Source of the DNA: Streptomyces sp. QL37
GTDB lineage: Bacteria; Actinomycetota; Actinomycetes; Streptomycetales; Streptomycetaceae
Direction: 5' to 3'
Assembly (NCBI RefSeq): GCF_002941025.1
Contig: NZ_PTJS01000001.1
Coordinates: 4,650,001 to 4,714,000, forward strand
Length of the DNA: 64,000 nt
Both the position numbers and the translations under genes were made by a program. Of this stretch, positions 34,659 through 41,579 are shown one piece after another (positions within the stretch are counted from its first letter, which is position 1; each line of letters opens with the position of its first letter). Below the pieces are notes generated by a model, which saw only the letters and a program-made list of their open reading frames with translations, had not been told where the DNA came from and searched no databases.

Positions 34659-36059
34659 GTGCGCGCACACGAAACACCGGCCCCCCAGCCCGGGGACCGG
34701 AGCAAACCTCGCCGCGCCGCCGCGCCGAGCACGCAGGCCGGCCGCTTGCTGGCGCTCCAGCGCACGGCGGGGAACGCGGCCGTGTCGCGCGCCGTCGAGG
34801 AGGAGCGGCACGCCCACGGGCCCGGGTGCGGCCACGGCGAGGCGGCTCCCTCCGGTGAACAGTCGGCCGTCCAGCGGCGGGTGTCGGTGCAGGAGGCGAT
34901 CTCCTCGCCGGGCAGCAGGCCGGAGAACCGCATCCTCGACAAGGCGCAGCAGGCGTACGGGATGAGCTTCGACCACGTCCGGCTGCACACCGGGCCGGTC
35001 GCGCAGCGCTCGGCGATGGAGTTCAACGCCGTCGCCTACACCACGGGTTCGGACATCGTCAGCCAGAAGCCGCACCTGGACGACGAGACGATCTTCCACG
35101 AGCTGGACCACGTCCGTCAGCAGACGATGGGGCCGGTGGCGGGGACGGACAACGGTGCGGGGGCCAAGGTCTCGCACCAGGACGACCCGTTCGAGAAGCA
35201 GTCCGCCGCCAACGGCCGCAAACTGGCCCAGGGGGGCGCGCCGGACCTCTCCCTGCCTGGTTCGTCCGCGCCGGTGCAGCGCAGCCCGGAGGGCGCGGAC
35301 ACCCATGGGAGCGCGCAGCCGGAGATGTCGGCGGGCCACTCGGTGCAGCGGGTCGACGCGATGGACCACGCCCCCATGTACTCGGACGCCGAATCGGTCG
35401 ACCACGACTCCGGATCCGACTGGGGGGAGTGGTCGCAGGCCGACTACGACGCCGAACGGAGCCGCTTTCCCCGGCAGACCACGACCGACGCGCAGCCCGC
35501 TGCCGGATTCGGCAAGAGCACCCACGGGATCAACCCCAACAGGGTGAGGACGATCCGGCAGGACAAGGCGGGCCGCGACGCCCCGCCGCTGAGGTACCGC
35601 ACCGACAACGCGGAGCTGTACCGCTTCGACTCACGGCCGCCCGAGACGATCCTGGCCCAGGGCTTCCAGCCGTGGAACGACAAGGTGCCGAAGAGCCTGA
35701 GGGCCTACCAGAAGACCCTCCAGAAGACGGGCTTCGTGAGCGCGACCCGCTCGCCCGGCGACTACGTGCCCGACTGGGCGCGGCAGCCCGACGGGACGGC
35801 GTACCGCTACGTGCTCAACCCTCCTGGCGGCATGGACATCGTGGACTCCCTGGGGACCGTGTCCTTCGCCCAGCAGCAGGAGGTGATCTTCTGGAAGGGC
35901 ATTCAGGCGCACTACATCACGCGCGTCGAGAAGGTGGACCGGAGCGGCAGGGTCGTGGAGTCCACCGCACGCGGCGACTGGCTCCGCCGCGCGTCGGCGG
36001 GGCAGGGCGGCGGGGCGGGACAGGCCCGCCGGTCCCCGTCCCCCATGGACACCACCTGA
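34659..36059 (+). CDS. CIS effector: DUF4157 domain fused to a pierisin/Scabin/pertussis-like ADP-ribosyltransferase
   Basis: A 466-aa protein with no signal peptide. Residues 30-45 hold the eCIS cargo leader LLALQRTAGNAAVSR. A DUF4157 metallopeptidase-like domain spans about 90-155 (SFDHVRLHTGP; HELDHVRQQ at 147-155). A VQR-rich linker runs to about 235. The C-terminus (~300-430) is an ADP-ribosyltransferase: LYRFDSRPPETILAQGF (Arg322), FVSATRS (Ser361), GGMDIVDSLG and QQEVIFWKGI, with Q406-x-E408. The R-S-E triad is complete. Q-x-E is typical of pierisin/Scabin DNA-guanine and C3-like enzymes, while E-x-E enzymes modify Arg. Domain calls are firm; the target is inferred. It should be carried in or on the CIS and delivered on firing. 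Confidence 0.9.
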   Translation: MRAHETPAPQPGDRSKPRRAAAPSTQAGRLLALQRTAGNAAVSRAVEEERHAHGPGCGHGEAAPSGEQSAVQRRVSVQEAISSPGSRPENRILDKAQQAYGMSFDHVRLHTGPVAQRSAMEFNAVAYTTGSDIVSQKPHLDDETIFHELDHVRQQTMGPVAGTDNGAGAKVSHQDDPFEKQSAANGRKLAQGGAPDLSLPGSSAPVQRSPEGADTHGSAQPEMSAGHSVQRVDAMDHAPMYSDAESVDHDSGSDWGEWSQADYDAERSRFPRQTTTDAQPAAGFGKSTHGINPNRVRTIRQDKAGRDAPPLRYRTDNAELYRFDSRPPETILAQGFQPWNDKVPKSLRAYQKTLQKTGFVSATRSPGDYVPDWARQPDGTAYRYVLNPPGGMDIVDSLGTVSFAQQQEVIFWKGIQAHYITRVEKVDRSGRVVESTARGDWLRRASAGQGGGAGQARRSPSPMDTT

Positions 36060-36156
36060 GCCCGCACCGCGGGGGCACGGCCACCGGGACTACCGGGCAG
36101 CGGCCGTGCCCCGCAGCTTCCTGACGCGATGTCATGGGCCGCCATAGCCTCGCGAG

Positions 36157-37551
36157 GTGAGCCTGTGGACTTCTCTCGAACCCCTCTCCACCACCGTCGA
36201 CCCCGGCAGCAGCACCACCGTGCGGCTCAGGGTCCGCAACACCGGCGACGTGGTGGACGAATACCGCTTCGAACCGATCGGCGGCCTCGCCCCCTGGACC
36301 ACCGTGGAGCCCCAGACGCTCCGCCTGTACCCCGGCACCACCGGCTCGGTGGAGTTGACGTTCGCTCCGCCGCGTACCCCGGACGCCACCGCCGGGCCGA
36401 ATCCGTACGCCGTACGGATCACGCCGACCGAGCATCCCGAGGCGGTGACCGTCCCGGAGGGCAACCTCACCATCACCCCCTTCACGGAGGTGCGGGCCGA
36501 GCTGGTGCCGCCGGTCGTCAAGGGCCGCTTCCGCGGGCGGCCCCGGCTCGCGGTCGACAACCTCGGCAACACCAAGGTCACCGCCTCGCTCAGCGGCAGC
36601 GACTCCGGTGACCGGCTGTCGTACGAGATCCAGCCGAGCAACGTCCAGATCGAGCCGGGCCGGGCCGCCTTCGTCAAGGCGACGCTGAAGCCGCGGCAGA
36701 TCATCTGGTTCGGGTCGAAGGAGGAGCAGCCCTACGCGCTGGCCCTGCGGCGCTCCGGTGCCAAGAGCGTGGACGTGGACGGCACCTACGTCCAGCGGGG
36801 GTTCCTGCCGGGCTGGCTGGCCACCGTGCTCGGTCTGCTCCTGACGCTGACCATCGCGTTCGTGGTGATCTGGCTGGCGTACAAGCCTCAGGTGCGGAGC
36901 ACGGCGACGGAGAAGAGCTCGGAGACCGTCAGCGCCATCCCGCCGCCCAAGGAGAGCGCAGCGCCCACGTCCGCGCCGCCCACCCCGGAGCCGGAGAAGA
37001 CCCCCGAGCCCGAGACCAAGAGCCCCGAGAGCGACGGCGAGGGCGACGGCGGGGGCGGCGGTTCGGAGACGGAGAAGCCGCCGGAGCGGACCGCGGCCGT
37101 CGCCGTGCACGAGATCGCCAAGCTCAGCGGGGGCCGTCACATCTGCTACCGCGCCTACGTCGCCGACCACGGCTGGCAGGAGCCGGTGTGCGACGGCGCC
37201 GACGCCGGGATGGTCGGCAAGGGGCTGCCCATCAAGGCCCTCAACATCGCGGTGTCCCAGACCGGTGGTGTCCGGGGCGCGTCCGCCTACGTGGTCGAGG
37301 GCTGGCGGAAGGGCGACAAGTGGCAGCAGCAGAGCACCGGCAAGGACATGTACCTCGGCAGCACCAAGGAGTCGTACTCGGCCTTGCAGGGCTTCACCAT
37401 CGGGGTGCTCGAAGGCACCGTCTGCCAGAGGACCAGCGTGGGCGGCAAGGGGTGGGGCGGCCGGTTCTGCACCAAGCCCGCGGACTGGATCTACGGCGGG
37501 AGCGACATGAAGCTGAAGCTCCAGCTCGAAGCCGTCAGGTTCACCGTGTGA
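36157..37551 (+). CDS. CIS-associated bitopic membrane protein with ChW-like repeats
   Basis: A 464-aa protein on the plus strand between the toxin and the AAA+ gene; start GTG 36157. Residues 1-~215 are two Ig/beta-sandwich-like modules (LSTTVDPGSSTTVRLRVRNTG; VTASLSGSDSG). A membrane helix (WLATVLGLLLTLTIAFVVIWLAY, about residues 224-246 in segments) follows, then a Pro/Glu/Lys/Ser-rich acidic linker. The C-terminus (~310-464) has two Clostridial-hydrophobic-W-like repeats (YVADHGWQEPVCDGADAGM..GLPIKALNIAV; KGWGGRFC..LQLEAVRF). The topology suggests a cytosolic Ig-like half that could meet the CIS and an outer half facing the wall. It fits the known idea of a membrane adaptor (CisA) for Streptomyces CIS; identity is inference. 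Confidence 0.8.
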   Translation: MSLWTSLEPLSTTVDPGSSTTVRLRVRNTGDVVDEYRFEPIGGLAPWTTVEPQTLRLYPGTTGSVELTFAPPRTPDATAGPNPYAVRITPTEHPEAVTVPEGNLTITPFTEVRAELVPPVVKGRFRGRPRLAVDNLGNTKVTASLSGSDSGDRLSYEIQPSNVQIEPGRAAFVKATLKPRQIIWFGSKEEQPYALALRRSGAKSVDVDGTYVQRGFLPGWLATVLGLLLTLTIAFVVIWLAYKPQVRSTATEKSSETVSAIPPPKESAAPTSAPPTPEPEKTPEPETKSPESDGEGDGGGGGSETEKPPERTAAVAVHEIAKLSGGRHICYRAYVADHGWQEPVCDGADAGMVGKGLPIKALNIAVSQTGGVRGASAYVVEGWRKGDKWQQQSTGKDMYLGSTKESYSALQGFTIGVLEGTVCQRTSVGGKGWGGRFCTKPADWIYGGSDMKLKLQLEAVRFTV

Positions 37552-37581
37552 CGTGAAGGGCTGCGGCCGGCCGGGGCGGGC

Positions 37582-39723
37582 TCACCAGTTCGCCTCGCCC
37601 GGCACCAGCCGTCCCGCCTTGCGGTACTCGCGGCGGGCACCCTCCAGCAGGTCGTCCGCGCCGACCGGCTCGTCGCGCCCGGCGGCGAGGTAGGCGGCGG
37701 TGACCACCGCGCTGCGGATCGACCCGCCGGCCAGCTCGAAGTCCCGGGCCAGGGGCTCGGGGTCGATGTCCTCGGCCGACGGGACGTGCGCCAGGCCGTG
37801 ATGCCACAGCGCCAGCCGCTGGCCGGCGTCCGGGAACGGGAAGTCGACGACCAGGTCCAGACGGCGGGTGAACGCCTCGTCGATGTTGGACCGCAGGTTG
37901 GTGGTGAGCAGGGCGATCCCGTCGAAGGACTCCAGCCGTTGCAGGAGGTAGGAGCTCTCCATGTTGGCGTAGCGGTCGTGGGAGTCCTTGACCTCGGAGC
38001 GCTTCCCGAAGACGGCGTCGGCCTCGTCGAAGAGGAGCACCGCGTCCGTGCTGTCGGCCTCGGTGAAGATCCGTTCGAGGTTCTTCTCGGTCTCCCCGAT
38101 GTACTTGTCCACGATCGAGGACAGCTGGACCACGTAGAGGTCGAGGCCCAGATCGGCCGAGACCACCTCCGCCGCCAGCGTCTTCCCGGTGCCGGACTCA
38201 CCCGCGAACATGCCGACGACACCACGGCCGCGCCCACCGCCCGCGCTGAGCCGCCAGTCGCCGAGGACCCGGTCGCGGTGGCGGGCGCGCAGGGCGAGCT
38301 CGCGGAGCTGGGTGAGGGGCTCGTCCGGGAGGACGAGGTCGTCCCAGCCCACGGCGGGCCGGATACGGCGGGCGTGCTGTTCGAGGCCCGACGCCGACTG
38401 CTGCCGCGCGGCGAGCCTGATGTGGCCGGCGGTGAGCGGTGTCCCGTCGAAGGCGGCCAGGGCCAGGGCGGCGCGGGCCGCACGTCCGACGCGCTCGCCG
38501 CCGAGGTGGTACGGCGCCACGGTGGCGGTCAGGTCGAGATGGCCGGCGTCGGGGCCCAGTGCGGCCTGCCAGACGGCGGCGCCGCCGGCCGGGCGCCGTG
38601 GCGCCTCCAGCACGAGCGGGTCGTCCGTGGACCAGTGCGGGTCGTACGGGCGTGGGTCGGCCAGCAGCACGGTCACGTCCGTGGCCCGGGTCAGCGCCTC
38701 GACCAGCGGGGCCGGCCGGCCGGGCAGGCCGGACACCACGATCGCCCGGCCGCTGAGGCGCGCTTCGCGCAGCAGCGCGTGCACGCTGTCGTCGACGCCG
38801 GAGGTGCCGCCGAAGGCCCCACCGGAGGCACCGGGCGGAGCGTGGGCGACCCCTGAAGGATCGGTGTGGCCTGAGGGTTCCGGGTGGCCGGAGTGGCCCG
38901 AGTAGCGCAGCGCGTCGACACCCGCCGCGCGCAGGGCTGACGCGAGGGCGGCCAGGCCGTCTCCTTCCCGGTGTTCCCGCAGATAGACGGAGAGCGGGCC
39001 GTCGTGCAGCCGGGCGGCCAGCTGCCGGCCGAAGGCCTCGTCCTGCTCGGCGGCGGACAGCGGGTCCGGCATCGGGTGCAGTCGGCCGAGCAGTGCGGCG
39101 TCCGGGGTGTCGTCACCCAGCAGGTGCGCGGCCACCCGGTCCGGCACACGCAACGAGCGGGAGAGGAAGGGGCGTTCGGGCTCCTCGATCTCCAGCAGTC
39201 CGAGGGCGAGGAGGGGCGCCGTCGGATGGAAGCGCGCGCGGCCGTCCGGCAGGTGGGCGGGCAGGCCGCAGAGTTCGAGGGCGAGGCCCACCGTGGCGCG
39301 GCGGCGGCTCACGTCGTCGTTGAGGTAGCCGTAGAGCGGCTCGAAGGTGCGGTCGAGGTCCGGGGCGAGCGCGATGAGCAGGACGGCCGCGTCCCAGTCG
39401 GTCAGCCGCAGCCGGGCTGCCGTCCGGGCCAGCCGGTCGTCGGCGTCGTCCGGCCGTCCGGCCTGGGCCCCGGGTGGGAGGGAGCCGTCCGGACCCGTGG
39501 CCGGCCAGGTGTGGAGCAGGTGGAGCACGGCCTCGTCGGAGAGGTACAGGCCGCGCAGCGGGTCGCCCGCCGTCGGGTCGGTCGCGGAGCGCTGTTCGAC
39601 GAGCGTGGTCACCGCCTGCCGGAGTCCGGCCAGCCGGGCGAGCAGCGGGTGGGAGGGGTCTTGGGGCGGGGTTTCCGCGGTTTCGTCGTACAGCGCTTCG
39701 GCGGCCGGGTGCGGGGCGTTCAT
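37582..39723 (-). CDS. AAA+ ATPase of the CIS
   Basis: A 713-aa protein. Start ATG 39723 overlaps the DUF4255 stop as ATGA; a longer frame upstream is not coding. Residues 1-~480 form the N-terminal domain typical of eCIS ATPases (RLRLTDWDAAVLLIALAPDLDRTFEPLYGYLNDDVSRRRATV, read in pieces). The AAA core has Walker A GESGTGKT (~507), Walker B LLFDEADAVFGKR (~562) and the arginine region TRRLDLVVDFPFP. It matches the Afp15/Cis15 AAA+ proteins needed for assembly or cargo loading, not ClpV. Its gene lies upstream of, and is separately transcribed from, the structural operon. Confidence 0.93.
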   Translation of the reverse strand: MNAPHPAAEALYDETAETPPQDPSHPLLARLAGLRQAVTTLVEQRSATDPTAGDPLRGLYLSDEAVLHLLHTWPATGPDGSLPPGAQAGRPDDADDRLARTAARLRLTDWDAAVLLIALAPDLDRTFEPLYGYLNDDVSRRRATVGLALELCGLPAHLPDGRARFHPTAPLLALGLLEIEEPERPFLSRSLRVPDRVAAHLLGDDTPDAALLGRLHPMPDPLSAAEQDEAFGRQLAARLHDGPLSVYLREHREGDGLAALASALRAAGVDALRYSGHSGHPEPSGHTDPSGVAHAPPGASGGAFGGTSGVDDSVHALLREARLSGRAIVVSGLPGRPAPLVEALTRATDVTVLLADPRPYDPHWSTDDPLVLEAPRRPAGGAAVWQAALGPDAGHLDLTATVAPYHLGGERVGRAARAALALAAFDGTPLTAGHIRLAARQQSASGLEQHARRIRPAVGWDDLVLPDEPLTQLRELALRARHRDRVLGDWRLSAGGGRGRGVVGMFAGESGTGKTLAAEVVSADLGLDLYVVQLSSIVDKYIGETEKNLERIFTEADSTDAVLLFDEADAVFGKRSEVKDSHDRYANMESSYLLQRLESFDGIALLTTNLRSNIDEAFTRRLDLVVDFPFPDAGQRLALWHHGLAHVPSAEDIDPEPLARDFELAGGSIRSAVVTAAYLAAGRDEPVGADDLLEGARREYRKAGRLVPGEANW

Positions 39724-40400
39724 CGCTTCTCCGCGCGGCGTGCCGCCGCCTTCTCCTCGTGCGCGGCGCGGGCCGCCGCCACCTGGTGCGGCCGGTGGGA
39801 GCGCCCCGGGGGCTCGGAGCCCTCGCCCTCCAGATCGCGTACGCGGATCGTCGCGCCCTCGGTGACCGGGGGCCCGGCGTCGTATTCGGGGTAGGCCGGG
39901 AAGGGCGCGGTGACCACCAGGTCCAGGGAGGGCTTGAGCTCGCCGCCCAGCGCGGACCAGATCTCGGCGAAGGAGCGCGACTCCGCCTGGATGCCGGCCA
40001 CCGTCAGCGGAATCGTCAGGCCGAGCCGCCCGAGCGAGCCGGGGAGTTCCTCGGGGGCCAGCAGCTCCCGGGGCAGCAGCGTCGCCAGCACGGCGGACAG
40101 CAGCCGGTGTTCGTCCTGCGGGGTCTTCGTCCACGCCGTCACCAGGTACGACAGACGGAACCAGCGCGGCGGCTGGCTGCGGCGCACCACGATGTTCCGT
40201 TCGTCGCGCACCGACGTGTGGCCGCGCTGCCGCCGGCTCACGTCCTCCCGGATGTCGTACAAGTAGGTGTTGACCACGGGGGCATTGCGCCGGGCCGCCC
40301 AGTCACGGGTGGGCGCCTCGAAGGCCACCTCGATGCCGGAACCCGCCAACGCCCCACCGCTGAGCAGGCGTTTGAGGACCTCGTCCACCTCGTGGATCAC
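39720..40400 (-). CDS. DUF4255 sheath/tube terminator protein of the CIS
   Basis: A 226-aa protein. The GTG at 40400 (VIHEVDEVLKRLL) has AGGAG 8 nt upstream and gives the natural family start; an in-frame start 207 bp farther up would add a basic random tail. The core RNAPVVNTYLYDIREDVSRRQ, then PPRWFRLSYLVTAWTK and LPRELLAPEEL, is the DUF4255 family (Afp16), which caps the distal end of the particle. It is translationally coupled to the AAA+ gene. Confidence 0.9.
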   Translation of the reverse strand: MIHEVDEVLKRLLSGGALAGSGIEVAFEAPTRDWAARRNAPVVNTYLYDIREDVSRRQRGHTSVRDERNIVVRRSQPPRWFRLSYLVTAWTKTPQDEHRLLSAVLATLLPRELLAPEELPGSLGRLGLTIPLTVAGIQAESRSFAEIWSALGGELKPSLDLVVTAPFPAYPEYDAGPPVTEGATIRVRDLEGEGSEPPGRSHRPHQVAAARAAHEEKAAARRAEKR

Positions 40401-40563
40401 TCTTGCCGCTCCTGCCCTGCCGTGGTGCCTGCCGTACGTCCGGCGCCGCTCGGCGCCGTATGCCACCGATCGTGCCCTGTGTGCCGCCGGGGCCCCAGGC
40501 ACGCCGGGGACGGCCGCCGGACAGCGGTCCTGCCCGGCGGCCCGCCCGGGATTGCCCCAACGG

Positions 40564-41238
40564 TCAGATGTAACCCTCCCGGAGGGCATGGGCCACGGCG
40601 TGCGCACGGTTACGCAGATGGAGACGGGTCGTGAGCCCGTGCATCACGTTCTTGACGGTGCGTTCGGAATAGGACAACTTTCCGGCTATCTCGCCGGTGT
40701 CGAGCCCCTCGGCGACGAGCCGCAGCACGTCCACCTCGCGGGGGGTCAGACCCAGGGACGGAGCGCCCTGCCGTCCGGCGCCGCCCCGGTGCAGGGTCCC
40801 CACCTGGTTGATGAGCCGGCCGAGCAGGTCCGCGGGCAGGTCGCCCTCGCCGCGGGCGGCGGCGAGCACCGCCTGCACGAGCCGGTGGGCGGTGGCCTCG
40901 CGCCGCCACACGATGGCCCCGACCCCGCACTCGATGACGTCCAGCAGTTCGTTCTCGCGGATCGTGTCGACGACGAGCACGGCACGGGCGCCCTCGCTGC
41001 GCACGACCCGGCGCAGCCGGGTGAGGGCCGTCTCGTCGAGGGCGTCCTCGATCAGCAGGGCCACGGTGCCGGGGCGGGACTCCTCGCGCAGTTCGACCTC
41101 CGGGTGCCGGCGCAGTTGGCTGACGGCACCTTCGCGGCTGATCGGGTCGGGGGCGGTCACGGACACGGGCACCCGGCTTCCCAGTGTGGTGTCCGAGGTG
41201 GTCCGGGGTGAGCTGAGCAACCGTTTTCCTCTGTTCAC
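40564..41238 (-). CDS. LuxR/NarL-type regulator at the CIS locus
   Basis: A cytosolic regulator of about 224 aa, depending on start. The N-terminus is receiver-like (VSVTAPDPISREGAVSQLRRHPEVELREE) but lacks a typical phosphoacceptor Asp in the usual place, so it may be an atypical receiver. The C-terminus is a LuxR helix-turn-helix (LTPREVDVLRLVAEGLDTGEIAGKLSYSERTVKNVMHGL). Starts at 41337, 41238 and 41172 are all possible; 41172 has GGGAAG upstream. It is upstream of DUF4255 on the same strand and divergent from a second LuxR gene, so it probably controls the CIS. Confidence 0.82.
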   Translation of the reverse strand: MNRGKRLLSSPRTTSDTTLGSRVPVSVTAPDPISREGAVSQLRRHPEVELREESRPGTVALLIEDALDETALTRLRRVVRSEGARAVLVVDTIRENELLDVIECGVGAIVWRREATAHRLVQAVLAAARGEGDLPADLLGRLINQVGTLHRGGAGRQGAPSLGLTPREVDVLRLVAEGLDTGEIAGKLSYSERTVKNVMHGLTTRLHLRNRAHAVAHALREGYI

Positions 41239-41579
41239 GGATCCGCAGGGCGTGAGCGCCTTCGGCGGAAGGACCTGAGCCACACTTCTGCGAAGCGCGC
41301 GGAACGGGCAATCGTGGACCACCACGACGCGGACCACGAGAGAAGCGCGGCGGCCGCCCGCACGTCATGCCGGGAAGTCGCATCACCGCAGGTCAACACG
41401 GGTGCGTACGCAGGGTGGTGGCCCTGCGGGGGCTATGCACATCGATGCCGTGAGCCTCGACACACCAGGGGCAGAGAAGCGGGCAGAATAATTGCCCTGT
41501 GGGTCATATCACGCCACCCGGGCTCGCGCCGGTCACTCTCACACAGCGACGGCGCGCACCATCTTCTCAGGAGGCCTGG
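41239..41579. other. Divergent regulatory region between two LuxR genes
   Basis: 340 bp with no convincing gene. It holds an inverted repeat GGGCA-GAATAAT-TGCCC (41481-41497) about 85 bp before the plus-strand regulator. The strong AGGAGG site of that regulator is at 41569-41574. The rest is ordinary sequence. Confidence 0.5.

Noticed and set aside
19749..41238. Prophage
   Set aside because: No capsid, terminase, integrase, holin or lysin; the AAA+ and DUF4255 genes are eCIS markers.
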